Assembly: GCF_022009635.1 (NCBI RefSeq)
Contig: NZ_CP091716.1
Span: 1,875,001 to 1,939,000, forward strand
DNA: 64,000 bases
From: Variovorax paradoxus
GTDB lineage: Bacteria > Pseudomonadota > Gammaproteobacteria > Burkholderiales > Burkholderiaceae_C
Direction of reading: 5' to 3'
The notes under the pieces were generated by a model. That model was not told where the DNA came from, searched no databases, and saw only the letters and a list, made by a program, of their open reading frames with translations. Shown here one piece after another: positions 7,675-21,865 of this stretch. Position 1 is the stretch's first letter. Every line of letters starts with the position of its first letter. A program made the translations under genes and the position numbers.

Positions 7675-9851
7675 ACCAGAAAAAATCAACGATGGCACAG
7701 TGGCTGCGCGCTGCCGGGCTGGGTCTGCTGACCTTGAGCGCCTGGGCCGTGGCTCATGCGCAGAACGCGATCGAATCCGTGACCAGTTCGACGCAGTCCG
7801 GGGCGGAAGTGATCCGCATCGATCTCGCGCAGCCACTCACCGCGGTGCCGGCGGGCTTTGCCGTTCAGACGCCTGCGCGCATCGCGCTTGATTTCCCCGG
7901 CGTCACGAATGCCATCGGACGCTCCGCGATCGAAGTGAACCAGGGCAACCTGCGCTCGGTCAATGTGGTGCAGGCCGGCGATCGCAGCCGCGTGGTGCTG
8001 AACCTGAAGCAGGCGACGGCTTACAAGGCTGAAATTCAAGGCAAGTCGCTACTGGTCGTGCTCGAGCCCGTGGCCGGCGCGGCATTGGCAGTGTCCGCCG
8101 CCACCACCTTTGCCGAGAACCGCAACCGCGACACGCTGCCGCTTCGGGATGTCGACTTCCGCCTCGGTTCCGACAATACGGGCCGGGTGATCGTCGATCT
8201 GCCGAACAACCAGGTCGGCGTCGACGTCAAGCAACAGGGCAAGAACCTCGTCGTGGAGTTCACCAAGTCGACCTTGCCGGAAGGCCTGCGCCGCCGCCTC
8301 GACGTGGCGGACTTCGGCACGCCGGTGCAGATGATCACGTCGCAGCAATCGGGTGATCGCGTGCGCATGACCATCGAGGCCAAGGGTGACTGGGAGCACA
8401 GCGCTTACCAAAGCGAAAACCAGTTCGTGGTCGAAATGCGGGCCCGCAAGGTCGATCCGACCAAGCTGACCCAAGGCGCCGGCTACAACGGCGAAAAGCT
8501 CTCGCTGAACTTCCAGAACATCGAAATCCGTTCGCTCCTGCAGGTGATCGCCGATTTCACGAATTTCAACATCGTGACCTCGGACTCGGTGACCGGTGCG
8601 CTGACGCTGCGCCTGAAGGATGTGCCCTGGGACCAGGCGCTGGACATCATCATGCAGGCGAAGAACCTCGGCATGCGAAAGAACGGCAGCGTGCTGTGGA
8701 TTGCGCCGAAGGATGAAATCAATGCCAAGGAAAAGCTCGAATTCGAGGCCAAGGCGACGATCGAGAACCTTGAGCCGCTGCGGACCCAGTCCTTCCAGCT
8801 CAACTACACCAAAGCCATTGCGATTGCGCAAGGTTTGACCGGCACGGGTGCTTCGGCAGGCGGTGGCGGAGGGGGCGGCGGCGGAGGCACGACTTCCCGC
8901 ATCTTGAGCCCTCGTGGCAGCGTGATCGCGGAATCCCGCACCAACCAACTGTTCGTATCGGATATCCCATCGCGGCTCGCACAAATCGCGGACTTGATCC
9001 AGAAACTGGACATTCCGGTTCGGCAAGTGCTGATCGAAGCCCGCATCGTGGAAGCCTCAGACACCTTCGGCAAATCACTGGGTGTCAAGCTGGGCGGTGG
9101 CGTGATCAACCGAAACAACTCATTCGGTACCTGGCCCTCCGTTACTGGAGGGGGGACGACGTCAACATCGACGTCGACCGGCAGCACCACGACGCAGACC
9201 TCGACCACCACGAGCCCCACCGTCACCTTCGGCTCGCCGACCAGCAGCAACTTCATCAATCTGCCGGCCGGCGATGCGGGCGGCACGGGTAACTCGGCGG
9301 GCTCCTTCGCGTTCTCGCTCTTCAATTCGAGCTTCTCGCGCATGCTGAACCTCGAAATCTCCGCGCTCGAAGCCGACGGCAAGGGCAAGCTGGTATCCAG
9401 CCCCCGCGTCATCACGGCCGACCAGACGAAGGCGTTGATCGAGCAGGGCGAAGAAATCCCGTATCAGCAGGCGACGTCCAGCGGTGCGACCTCCATTTCG
9501 TTCCGCAAGGCCGTGCTGAAGTTGGAAGTGACCCCGCAGATCACGCCCGAGGGCAATATCATCCTGACCCTGGACGTGAGCAAGGATGCCCGCGGCGTCA
9601 ACACTTCCGCGGGCCCGGCCATCAACACCAAGCACGTGCAGACCGAGGTGCTGGTCGAGAACGGCGGCACGGTCGTCATCGGTGGTATCTTCGAACTCAC
9701 CGAAACCAATGACGAATCGCGCGTGCCGGTGCTGGGTGAAGTGCCCTACCTGGGGGCACTGTTCCGCAAGCGCGAACGCGTTGCCAACAAGACTGAAATG
9801 CTCGTCTTTATCACCCCGAAGATGATTACCGACCGCAACGCCGCGCGCTGA
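7671..9851 (+). CDS. pilQ: Type IV pilus secretin PilQ
   Basis: Outer-membrane secretin through which the pilus fibre passes, 726 residues. The signal peptide ends near AVAHAQNA. Two AMIN domains follow (repeated GxxVRMTIEA / SRVVLNLKQ patterns), then an STN/N0 domain (ISLNFQNIEIRSLLQVIADFTNFN-like segment, about residue 280), an N1 domain, and the secretin domain with VLIEARIVEA and VPVLGEVPYLGALFRKR near the C-terminus. Two low-complexity linkers stand out: a run of nine or more glycines near residue 400, and a Ser/Thr tract near residue 500 (TSTSTSTGSTTTQTSTTT). The ATG at 7671 overlaps the pilP stop. Last gene of the pil operon proper. Confidence 0.95.
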   Translation: MNQKKSTMAQWLRAAGLGLLTLSAWAVAHAQNAIESVTSSTQSGAEVIRIDLAQPLTAVPAGFAVQTPARIALDFPGVTNAIGRSAIEVNQGNLRSVNVVQAGDRSRVVLNLKQATAYKAEIQGKSLLVVLEPVAGAALAVSAATTFAENRNRDTLPLRDVDFRLGSDNTGRVIVDLPNNQVGVDVKQQGKNLVVEFTKSTLPEGLRRRLDVADFGTPVQMITSQQSGDRVRMTIEAKGDWEHSAYQSENQFVVEMRARKVDPTKLTQGAGYNGEKLSLNFQNIEIRSLLQVIADFTNFNIVTSDSVTGALTLRLKDVPWDQALDIIMQAKNLGMRKNGSVLWIAPKDEINAKEKLEFEAKATIENLEPLRTQSFQLNYTKAIAIAQGLTGTGASAGGGGGGGGGGTTSRILSPRGSVIAESRTNQLFVSDIPSRLAQIADLIQKLDIPVRQVLIEARIVEASDTFGKSLGVKLGGGVINRNNSFGTWPSVTGGGTTSTSTSTGSTTTQTSTTTSPTVTFGSPTSSNFINLPAGDAGGTGNSAGSFAFSLFNSSFSRMLNLEISALEADGKGKLVSSPRVITADQTKALIEQGEEIPYQQATSSGATSISFRKAVLKLEVTPQITPEGNIILTLDVSKDARGVNTSAGPAINTKHVQTEVLVENGGTVVIGGIFELTETNDESRVPVLGEVPYLGALFRKRERVANKTEMLVFITPKMITDRNAAR

Positions 9852-9874
9852 CGCGCGGGCGTAGCAGCCACCGC

Positions 9875-10423
9875 GTGGCGGTCGCACTCGTCGGCTTGCC
9901 CGGCGCCGGAAAATCCGCAGTGGGCCGGCGCCTGGGGATGCGGCTGGACCTTCCATTCGTCGACACCGATCACGTGATCGAGCACCGCATTGGCTGCTCG
10001 ATCCGTGACTATTTCGACCGGGAAGGGGAAGCCGCCTTCCGAGACCTCGAACAAACCGTGATCGCCGACCTGGCGGCCAACGCTCAGGGCGTGCTGGCCA
10101 CCGGCGGCGGTGCGGTGCTGCGGGAGGCCAACCGCAATCAGCTGCGCGATCACTTCCATGTGATCTACCTGCGCTCGTCGCCGGAGGACCTGTTCCGGCG
10201 CCTGCGCCACGACGTCAAGCGCCCCTTGCTGCAAGTGGCCGATCCGTTGGGCCGACTGCGCGAGCTGCATGACGCGCGCGACCCGTTCTATCGGGAGACG
10301 GCCCATGACGTGGTCGACACCGGCCGGCCGTCCATCGCCATGCTGGTGAACATCATCGTCATGCAGCTCGAACTGGCCGGGATCGTCGAGCCCGGCGCCC
10401 ACCCGGAAGAGCCCGGCGACTGA
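9875..10423 (+). CDS. aroK: Shikimate kinase
   Basis: Phosphorylates shikimate at the 3-hydroxyl in the aromatic amino acid pathway. The 182-residue P-loop kinase has Walker [12 protein letters not shown] at the N-terminus, the substrate-binding DTD (FVDTDHVIE), the conserved arginine context [11 protein letters not shown], and the Walker-B-like LATGGGAVL. The start is a GTG at 9875, 23 bp after pilQ. Placement between pilQ and aroB matches the pilMNOPQ-aroKB operon of many proteobacteria. Confidence 0.95.
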   Translation: MAVALVGLPGAGKSAVGRRLGMRLDLPFVDTDHVIEHRIGCSIRDYFDREGEAAFRDLEQTVIADLAANAQGVLATGGGAVLREANRNQLRDHFHVIYLRSSPEDLFRRLRHDVKRPLLQVADPLGRLRELHDARDPFYRETAHDVVDTGRPSIAMLVNIIVMQLELAGIVEPGAHPEEPGD

Positions 10424-10457
10424 GCCGGCACCGGCCGCAGCGCCTAAACTCGCTGCC

Positions 10458-11567
10458 ATGTCCTTGTCCGTACTTTCCGCTCCGCCAGAACGCGTCGACA
10501 TCCAGCTCGGCGACCGCAGCTACCCGATCCTGATCGGTGCCGGCCTGCTGGACGATCCCGCGAGCTTTGCCGCCACGCCGGCCGCGGCTTCCGCCCTGAT
10601 CGTCAGCAACACCACGGTGGCTCCGCTCTACGCGAAGGCGCTGCTAGCCGCGCTGGCCGGCCGTTTCCGCACCGTGCATCTGCTCGAGCTGCCCGACGGC
10701 GAGGTGCACAAGAACCTGCAGACCCTGAACCTGATCTTCGACGACCTGCTGGGCCACGGCAGCGACCGCAAGACCGTGCTGTTCGCCCTCGGCGGCGGGG
10801 TGGTGGGCGACATGACGGGCTTCGCCGCCGCCAGCTACATGCGCGGCGTGCCTTTCGTGCAGGTGCCGACCACTTTGCTGGCGCAGGTCGATTCCTCGGT
10901 TGGCGGCAAGACGGCCATCAACCATCCGCTCGGCAAGAACATGATCGGCGCCTTCTACCAGCCGCAGCTCGTGGTCTGCGATCTGGGCACGCTGCAGACG
11001 CTGCCGCCGCGCGAACTCAGCGCGGGGCTGGCGGAAGTCATCAAGTACGGCCCGATTTACGACATGGCTTTCTTCGACTGGATCGAGGCCAATATCGAGG
11101 CGTTGACCGCGCGCGAGCCGGCCGCGCTGGCTCACGCCGTCAAGCGCAGCTGCGAGATCAAGGCGTTGGTCGTCGGCCAGGACGAGCGCGAGACCGGCCT
11201 GCGCGCCATCCTCAATTTCGGCCACACCTTCGGGCATGCCATCGAGTCGGGCCTGGGCTACGGCGAGTGGCTGCACGGCGAGGCGGTCGGCTGCGGCATG
11301 GTCATGGCGGCCCATCTGTCGCAGCGGCTCGGCGGCGTCGACGCCGCGTTCGTCGAGCGTCTCACGCGGCTGATCGAACGCGCCGGCCTGCCGACCGTCG
11401 GACCGGCCCTCGGCGCGGAGCGCTACCTGGAGCTGATGCGCGTCGACAAGAAATCGGAAGCCGGCGAGATCCGCTTCGTGGTGATCGACAAGCCCGGCTC
11501 GGCCGTGGTCCGCAGCGCACCTGACGCGCTCGTGCGCGAAGTGCTCGCGCAGTGCTGCGAGGGATGA
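10458..11567 (+). CDS. aroB: 3-dehydroquinate synthase
   Basis: NAD- and metal-dependent cyclisation of DAHP to 3-dehydroquinate, the second step of the shikimate pathway. The 369-residue product shows [32 protein letters not shown] and the metal-binding histidines in [11 protein letters not shown] and HGEAVGCGM. Normal length. It overlaps the next gene (dGTPase) by 4 bp. Confidence 0.97.
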   Translation: MSLSVLSAPPERVDIQLGDRSYPILIGAGLLDDPASFAATPAAASALIVSNTTVAPLYAKALLAALAGRFRTVHLLELPDGEVHKNLQTLNLIFDDLLGHGSDRKTVLFALGGGVVGDMTGFAAASYMRGVPFVQVPTTLLAQVDSSVGGKTAINHPLGKNMIGAFYQPQLVVCDLGTLQTLPPRELSAGLAEVIKYGPIYDMAFFDWIEANIEALTAREPAALAHAVKRSCEIKALVVGQDERETGLRAILNFGHTFGHAIESGLGYGEWLHGEAVGCGMVMAAHLSQRLGGVDAAFVERLTRLIERAGLPTVGPALGAERYLELMRVDKKSEAGEIRFVVIDKPGSAVVRSAPDALVREVLAQCCEG

Positions 11568-12694
11568 GCCTCGCGGCCTATGCCTGCCAGCCCGCGCAAT
11601 CGCGCGGCAGGCGCCATGCGGAGCCGCCCGCGCCCACGCGCGACGCCTTCCAGCGCGACCGCGACCGCATCGTGCATTCCACGGCCTTCCGGCGGCTGGT
11701 CTACAAGACGCAGGTTTTCCTGAATCACGAGGGCGACCTGTTCCGCACGCGGCTCACGCATTCGCTGGAGGTCGCGCAGTTGGGGCGCTCCATTGCTCGG
11801 GCCCTGCGCATCAATGAAGACCTGGTCGAGGCGATTGCCTTGGCCCACGACCTGGGCCACACGCCTTTCGGCCATGCCGGCCAGGATGCGCTCAATTCCT
11901 GCATGGCCGGCCACGGCGGCTTCGAACACAACCTGCAGAGCCTGCGCGTGGTCGATGCACTGGAGCACCGCTATCCGCAGTACGACGGCCTGAATCTCAG
12001 CTTCGAGACGCGCGAAGGCATCCTGAAGCACTGCTCGCGCGCCAATGCTGAGCGGCTGGAAGCGGTCGAACCTAACGGCGTGGCCCGGCGTTTCCTGGAC
12101 CGCACGCAGCCCGGCTTGGAGGCGCAGTTGTGCAACCTGGCCGACGCCATCGCCTACAACGCGCACGACATCGACGATGGCGTGCGCTCCGGGCTGATCA
12201 CCGTTGAGCAGCTCGGCGAGGTGGAGCTGTTCGAGCGCTACCGCCGGGAAGCGCTCGCCGAATATCCCGAACTGCAGGGCCGCCGCGTGCTCTACGAGAC
12301 CATCCGGCGCATGCTCAGCGCGCAGGTCTACGACGTGATCGACGCGACGCGCGCGGCCATCGAAGCCGTTGCCCCGACCGACGCGGACGCCGTGCGCCAC
12401 GCCCCGCCGCTGGTCGCCTTCAGCGAGACGATGCAGGCGCAGTCCGAGGAACTCAAGCGCTTTCTCTTCCGCAATCTGTACCGCCATCCGCAGGTCACGC
12501 AGACCACCGACCAGGCGCAGCAGGTGGTGCGCGAGCTGTTCGATGCCTACCTCGAACGCGGCGGCGAGATGCCCGCTTCGTATGCCGACCGCCGAGACCG
12601 GCCCCGGGCCGTCGCCGACTACATCGCCGGCATGACCGATCGCTTCGCCGTGCGCGAGCATGAAAGGCTCACCGGGCGGCGGGGTATCGCGTGA
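11564..12694 (+). CDS. dgt: dGTP triphosphohydrolase-like HD protein
   Basis: HD-domain phosphohydrolase of the dNTPase (Dgt) family, 376 residues. It is expected to hydrolyse dNTPs to nucleosides and triphosphate. The HD metal site is visible as [17 protein letters not shown] and [16 protein letters not shown], with later [14 protein letters not shown] supplying the final aspartate. The ATG at 11564 overlaps the aroB stop (ATGA). The aroB-dgt junction is common in betaproteobacteria. The family includes the shorter type-2 Dgt proteins that need a dNTP activator; which subtype this is cannot be decided by eye. Confidence 0.9.
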   Translation: MSLAAYACQPAQSRGRRHAEPPAPTRDAFQRDRDRIVHSTAFRRLVYKTQVFLNHEGDLFRTRLTHSLEVAQLGRSIARALRINEDLVEAIALAHDLGHTPFGHAGQDALNSCMAGHGGFEHNLQSLRVVDALEHRYPQYDGLNLSFETREGILKHCSRANAERLEAVEPNGVARRFLDRTQPGLEAQLCNLADAIAYNAHDIDDGVRSGLITVEQLGEVELFERYRREALAEYPELQGRRVLYETIRRMLSAQVYDVIDATRAAIEAVAPTDADAVRHAPPLVAFSETMQAQSEELKRFLFRNLYRHPQVTQTTDQAQQVVRELFDAYLERGGEMPASYADRRDRPRAVADYIAGMTDRFAVREHERLTGRRGIA

Positions 12695-13947
12695 ACCCGG
12701 CTGTGCGTCCCCGCGTTCCCGTGGCCGCTTTCGCCGTTCTGCTGGGCGGCGTCAGCGGTGCATTGCACCTGGGCAAGCTGCCGCCTGCCGTGCCCGCGCT
12801 GCAGGCGTCGCTGGGCATCGGGCTGGTCGAGGCGGGCTTTTTGCTGTCGCTGGTGCAGGTCGCCAGCATGACGCTGGGGCTGATCGCCGGTTTGGCCGCC
12901 GACAGCATCGGCCTGCGGCGAAGCATGCTGACGGGGCTCGTTATCTTGACCGTCGCCAGCCTGCTGGGCGGATGGGTCGGCAGCGGCGCCGTGGAGGGCG
13001 CTCATGCGGTCGGGTGGCTACTTGCCTTGCGGGCTGTGGAAGGCATCGGCTTCCTGCTGACCGTCATGCCCGGTCCAGGGCTGATCCGGGCCTTGACCCC
13101 GCCGGGCGCCGACAAGGCCGCGCTGGGGTTGTGGGGTGCCTACATGCCGCTCGGCGTGGCGCTGGCCTTGCTGGTGGGGCCGGCCCTGATCGCCTGGGGC
13201 GGATGGCCCGACTGGTGGTGGGCGCTGTCGGTCGTTTCAGCCGTGGCGGCCCTGTGGCTCTGGCTCGCGGTGCCGGCCGACCGGCTGCGGCCGGCAGCGG
13301 CGGGCGGTGCTTCCACGGCTTGGTCGTCGCGCCTGCGAGCCACGGTCGGCGCGCGCGCGCCCTGGCTGATCGCGCTGACCTTTGCCGTCTACTCGGCCCA
13401 GTGGATGGCGGTGATCGGCTTTCTGCCCGCCATCTACGCCGGCGCCGGCGTGCCGGCCGGCTGGAGCGCCGTGCTGACCGCGCTGGCCGCAGCCATGAAC
13501 ATCGTCGGCAACATTGCCGGCGGTCGCCGGCTGCAACGCGGCGTGGCGCCCGAGCGGCTGCTGCAATGGGGCTTCCTCACGATGGCGCTGGGCGGTGTCG
13601 CGGCCTTCGCCCAAGCCGGGCAGGGCGCCGATGCGCTGGGCCTGCCGCCGGTGCTGCGCTATGTCGCGGTCTGCGCCTTCTCGCTGGGCGGCGGCATGGT
13701 GCCGGCGACGCTGTTCCTGCTCGGCGTGCGTTTCGCGCCCGGGCCGACCACGGTTTCCACCACCGTCGGCCTGATGCAGCAGGCCTCTTCGCTGGGCCAG
13801 TTCCTGGCGCCCCCCGCGGTCGCCTGGGTGGCGCATCGCGTCGGCGGCTGGCACTGGACCTGGACGGCCACGCTGGCCTGCTCGCTGGTCGGCATGGCGA
13901 TCGCCCGGCGCCTGGGGCGGATTCGCCCTGTGGCGGAGATGGCATGA
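12691..13947 (+). CDS. MFS transporter (CynX/NimT-like)
   Basis: Major facilitator protein of 418 residues with about 12 hydrophobic helices. Typical MFS sequence lies between helices 2 and 3 (GLAADSIGLRRSML), and a glycine-rich first helix (FAVLLGGVSGALHLGKLPPAVPALQ). The start is a GTG overlapping the dgt TGA (GTGA), so it is translationally coupled to dgt. The substrate cannot be read from sequence; the general look is of the CynX/cyanate-like and organic-anion group. It overlaps the next gene by 4 bp. Confidence 0.8.
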   Translation: MNPAVRPRVPVAAFAVLLGGVSGALHLGKLPPAVPALQASLGIGLVEAGFLLSLVQVASMTLGLIAGLAADSIGLRRSMLTGLVILTVASLLGGWVGSGAVEGAHAVGWLLALRAVEGIGFLLTVMPGPGLIRALTPPGADKAALGLWGAYMPLGVALALLVGPALIAWGGWPDWWWALSVVSAVAALWLWLAVPADRLRPAAAGGASTAWSSRLRATVGARAPWLIALTFAVYSAQWMAVIGFLPAIYAGAGVPAGWSAVLTALAAAMNIVGNIAGGRRLQRGVAPERLLQWGFLTMALGGVAAFAQAGQGADALGLPPVLRYVAVCAFSLGGGMVPATLFLLGVRFAPGPTTVSTTVGLMQQASSLGQFLAPPAVAWVAHRVGGWHWTWTATLACSLVGMAIARRLGRIRPVAEMA

Positions 13948-14519
13948 GCGGCCCGGCGACAATCGGGGCCGCCCAGGCCTGCGCCGACATGCGGCGCTGG
14001 CTCGAACGCGCGGTGATCGGCCTCAACCTGTGCCCGTTCGCGAAGGCGGTGCATGTGAAGGGGCAGATCCACTACGCCGTTTACGAGCCCGCCGAAGAAG
14101 CCGACCTGATGGACGCGCTGCTGGCCGAAGCCGGAGACCTCGCGGCGCTCGATGCCGACGTGCGCGACACCACCCTTTTGATTGCACCCAACACCTTGGC
14201 CGACTTTCTGGATTTCAACGATTTCGCGGCGCGTGCCGAACGCCGGCTGGCCCGCGCCGGGTTCGACGGCGTGTTCCAGCTGGCGAGCTTTCATCCGCAA
14301 TTCCAGTTCGCCGGCACGGAGCCGGACGACATCGGCAACGCCACCAACCGTGCGCCTTACCCCACGCTGCATCTGCTGCGCGAGGAGAGCGTGGACCGCG
14401 CGGTCGATGCCTTTCCCGAAGCGGAAGCGATCTTCGAGCGCAACATCGACACGCTCGAAGCCCTCGGCCCTGCGGGCTGGGCTGCCCTTGATGTCGGCCC
14501 CGGGAGTGCCAAGCCATGA
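13944..14519 (+). CDS. DUF1415 family protein
   Basis: A 191-residue soluble protein matching the DUF1415 family pattern: an N-terminal WLERAVIGLNLCPFAKAV, a central ASFHPQFQFAGT, and TNRAPYPTLHLLREESVDRAV near the C-terminus. The conserved Cys-Pro-Phe and the HPxFQF segment suggest a functional site, but no biochemical role is established that I know of. It is linked by 4-bp ATGA overlaps to the MFS gene before it and the methyltransferase after it. Confidence 0.85.
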   Translation: MSGPATIGAAQACADMRRWLERAVIGLNLCPFAKAVHVKGQIHYAVYEPAEEADLMDALLAEAGDLAALDADVRDTTLLIAPNTLADFLDFNDFAARAERRLARAGFDGVFQLASFHPQFQFAGTEPDDIGNATNRAPYPTLHLLREESVDRAVDAFPEAEAIFERNIDTLEALGPAGWAALDVGPGSAKP

Positions 14520-15400
14520 ACACCAAATTTGCTTCCAAGGCACCAAAGACGAACAAGGTTGCAAAGGCCGACGCAGAACTGGCGGAAGTGCTGAAGCCCG
14601 GCCAGTCCGTCGAGCTGCTCAAGGAGCTGCACATCCTCACCCGCGAGGGTCGGCTCAATCAGGATTCGCGGCGCAAGCTCAAGCAGGTCTATCACCTGTT
14701 CCAGTTCATCGAGCAACTGCTGCGCGAGCTGCCGGAAGAGGGGGCCGGTGCCACGCTGGCCGACCATGGCGCCGGCAAGTCTTACCTCGGATTCATCATC
14801 TATGACCTGTTCTTCCGTGCGCGGCAGGGCGGGCATGTGTACGGCATCGAGACGCGCGGCGAGCTGGTCGAGCGTTCGCGCGCGCTGGCGCAGCGGCTGG
14901 GTTTCGGCCGCATGTCGTTCCTGAATCTCACCGTGGCCGAGTCGGCGAAGGCGAGCGAACTGCCGGCGCAGATCGACGTCGTCACCGCGCTGCATGCCTG
15001 CGACACCGCGACGGACGACGCCATCGCTTTCGGCCTGGCGAAGAAGGCACGCTGCATGGTGCTGGTGCCCTGCTGCCAGGCCGAGGTGGCGGCCTGCCTT
15101 CGCGAAACCAAGGCGCTGGCGCTTTCGCGCACGCCGCTGGCCGAGCTGTGGCGCCATCCGCTGCACACGCGCGAGATCGGCAGCCAGCTCACCAACGTGT
15201 TGCGCTGCCTGTATCTCGAAGCGAACGGCTACAGCGTCACAGTCACCGAACTGGTCGGCTGGGAGCACAGCATGAAGAACGAGCTGATTCTGGCGCGCTA
15301 CACCGGCCAGCGAAAGGCGAGCGCGGCGACGCGCCTGGGCGAGCTGCTGTCGCAGTTCGGGCTCGACGCGCTGGGCGATACGCGCTTCAAGCTGAGCTGA
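14516..15400 (+). CDS. SAM-dependent methyltransferase (Methyltransf_32 type)
   Basis: Class I methyltransferase-like protein of 294 residues. The SAM-binding motif I appears as LADHGAGKSYLGFI (about residue 80), and the acidic post-I region follows in YGIETRGELVERS. The motif ALHACDTATDDAIAFGL followed by VLVPCCQAE is characteristic of the Methyltransf_32/METTL25-like family. A Lys-rich N-terminal extension precedes it. Coupled by a 4-bp overlap to the DUF1415 gene. The substrate is unknown. Confidence 0.82.
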   Translation: MNTKFASKAPKTNKVAKADAELAEVLKPGQSVELLKELHILTREGRLNQDSRRKLKQVYHLFQFIEQLLRELPEEGAGATLADHGAGKSYLGFIIYDLFFRARQGGHVYGIETRGELVERSRALAQRLGFGRMSFLNLTVAESAKASELPAQIDVVTALHACDTATDDAIAFGLAKKARCMVLVPCCQAEVAACLRETKALALSRTPLAELWRHPLHTREIGSQLTNVLRCLYLEANGYSVTVTELVGWEHSMKNELILARYTGQRKASAATRLGELLSQFGLDALGDTRFKLS

Positions 15401-15416
15401 GGCTCCGGCTGTTCTC

Positions 15417-16124
15417 TCAGGCGGGGCGCGAGGCCAGCAGGTCGGTCAGCTCGTCCCGCGTGGGCCAGGCCACGGTCTTCCAGGGGCTGCGTTCGTTCTC
15501 GAGCAGCTTTTCCGTCACCGAAGCCAGCAGCTTGCGCCCGACGAAGTTGCTGCCCGGCGCCTCGCGTTCGCCCGCAAGAAAGTTCCGGGCGTAGTCGTCC
15601 CAACCGCTGAAACGCTCGACGGCCAGTTTCACGACGGGTACGAGCCACTCCAGTGCCGTCGGGGTTTCGACATGGCCGACCGCCGCCGCTCCAGTGGCGA
15701 GATGGCTGGCGCGGCCGATCCAGAGTGCCAGGTCTCCGTCGCTGGCTTGAGAGGGGAGGTCGCCGGCGATGGTTGCCACTGTGACTTCGGCGCTTTCACC
15801 GTCCGTGACCGAGAAGTCGCGCTCCAACAGCTTCTTCCAGGGCTCGATCTCCTTTTCGGGAATGCCGATGCACAGCAGATGCACCGCGCTGCGCCGGGCT
15901 TCCTCGGCTTCCCGCAGGTCAGGTGCGAAGGTCTCCCGGTACACGGCCGCCAGCGCCACGGCGAAGTTCTCGAAGCGGGACGAGGCGGCGAGACGCGCAT
16001 CGAGCGCCGCATTGCTTTCCTGCAGCTTCGCCTCGCGCTCGGCGGCTTCCTGCGCCAGTTCGGCCCTTCCCTCCGCCATGCCTTCCTTCACCGAATCGAT
16101 CAATTCCTTGAAAAGCTTGAACAT
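15417..16124 (-). CDS. DUF1266-like protein of unknown function
   Basis: A 235-residue soluble protein. The N-terminus is an amphipathic, charged, coiled-coil-like helix (MFKLFKELIDSVKEGMAEGRAELAQEAAEREAKLQES, abridged here by position 1-37). The C-terminal half resembles DUF1266: a GDLALWIGRASHLATGAAAVG segment, then VERFSGWDDYARNFLAGER. The ATG at 16124 is chosen because GGAGGGA lies at good distance upstream; a longer in-frame start at 16190 lacks this. It converges with the methyltransferase (16-bp gap) and is divergent from the transposase. Confidence 0.7.
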   Translation of the reverse strand: MFKLFKELIDSVKEGMAEGRAELAQEAAEREAKLQESNAALDARLAASSRFENFAVALAAVYRETFAPDLREAEEARRSAVHLLCIGIPEKEIEPWKKLLERDFSVTDGESAEVTVATIAGDLPSQASDGDLALWIGRASHLATGAAAVGHVETPTALEWLVPVVKLAVERFSGWDDYARNFLAGEREAPGSNFVGRKLLASVTEKLLENERSPWKTVAWPTRDELTDLLASRPA

Positions 16125-16192
16125 TCGCGGCTCCCTCCGGTTGTTTGTAAACGGGCCGCTTAGGATACAAGTCCCGAGCGTCAACACCATCC

Positions 16193-16888
16193 ATGGCCCG
16201 TCTTCCCCGTCTCACCCTGGCAGGCATGCCGCACCACGTGATCCAGCGTGGCAACAACCGCCAGCCAATCTTCGTGGACCGGGCGGACCATGAGAAGCTG
16301 CTCGCGCTGATGGCCGAGAACGCCGTGCGCTTCCGCGTCGCGCTGCATGCCTACATCTTGATGGACAACCACTTCCACCTGCTGGCGACGCCCGACAGCG
16401 CCACCGGCCTGCCGCAATTCATGCAGTCGGTGGGGCGCAGCTACGTGCGCTACTTCAACGATCGCCATGGGCGCAGCGGCACCCTGTGGGAAGGGCGCTA
16501 CAGGTCGACGCTGATCCAGACTGACCGCTACCTGCTGACTTGCATGGTCTACATCGACCTCAATCCGGTGCGCGCCGGCATGGTGGCCGATGCGCGCGAC
16601 TTTCCCTGGTCCAGTCACGGCCACTACGCCGGGCTGCGACACGACAAGCTCCTGACGCCGCACCCGCTGTACTGGGAGCTCGGCAACACCCCGTTTGCGC
16701 GCGAGGCCGCCTACGTCGAGTTGGTGCGCGCTGGCGTGCGCGCAGCCGACCAGGACGCGCTGACTCAGGCCACCCTGCGCGGCTGGGCTGCCGGCGACGA
16801 CGACTTTCTGGGCACCTTGCAGAAGTCCACGGAACGCCGGGTGATCAAGGCCAAGGCGGGCCGACCGCCTTCCAACACCATTTCCTGA
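16193..16888 (+). mobile_element. REP-associated Y1 transposase (RAYT)
   Basis: Single-gene element encoding a 231-residue Y1 (HUH) transposase of the IS200/IS605-related REP-associated family. The N-terminal RLTLAGMPHHVIQRGNNRQPIF is the family start. The HUH metal motif is in YILMDNHFHLL, and the catalytic tyrosine region is VYIDLNPVRAGMV. These enzymes act on single-stranded DNA hairpins and are often domesticated single copies. No accessory TnpB is present. Downstream (16916-17000) are a hairpin terminator and the AT-rich sequence framed by GTGTCCCC and TGACCCC often seen with these genes. Confidence 0.88.
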
Positions 16889-16915
16889 GCCTCGATCGAC
16901 GCCAAGCCATTGGCT

Positions 16916-16941
16916 GAGCAAGGTTTTTTGCTCCTCTTTTT
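16916..16941 (+). terminator. Candidate intrinsic terminator after the transposase gene
   Basis: Perfect 6-bp inverted repeat GAGCAA (16916-16921) / TTGCTC (16928-16933) with loop GGTTTT, followed by CTCTTTTTG. The stem is short and only half GC, so termination may be weak. Confidence 0.45.
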
Positions 16942-16945
16942 GATG

Positions 16946-17000
16946 TGTCCCCAATTAAATTCCGATAAGAAAACTCAACATTTAATTCGAATCTGACCCC
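16946..17000. repeat. AT-rich terminal sequence of the Y1-transposase element
   Basis: Unlike its GC-rich surroundings, this stretch is AT rich. It contains a perfect inverted repeat AATTAAAT (16953-16960) / ATTTAATT (16980-16987) flanked by GTGTCCCC on the left and TCTGACCCC on the right. Sequences of this form are recurrent neighbours of RAYT-type transposase genes in proteobacteria, and I read it as the right end of the element. No matching left end was found upstream of 16193. Confidence 0.5.
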
Positions 17001-17011
17001 TATTAAAGTGT

Positions 17012-17040
17012 TTGGCATTCTTTGTGCATCGCAATATGCT
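17012..17040 (+). promoter_or_regulatory. Candidate sigma-70 promoter of gltBD
   Basis: TTGGCA at 17012-17017 and TATGCT at 17035-17040 are separated by exactly 17 bp. They lie 34 bp upstream of the gltB ATG, which has AAGGAG at 17061-17066. The -35 box begins only about 12 bp after the presumed transposon end, so the insertion lies right against the promoter. Confidence 0.55.
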
Positions 17041-17073
17041 CCCTTTCCCTGCGAAAACTGAAGGAGCGCGCCC

Positions 17074-21831
<4,758 letters not shown>

Positions 21832-21865
21832 GCGCCCACGAGTACAGAGAACAAAGGAAAGCACG

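Noticed and set aside
12660..13943. Upstream extension of the DUF1415 reading frame
   Set aside because: Out-of-frame shadow of the MFS transporter; the ATG at 13944 gives the normal family N-terminus.
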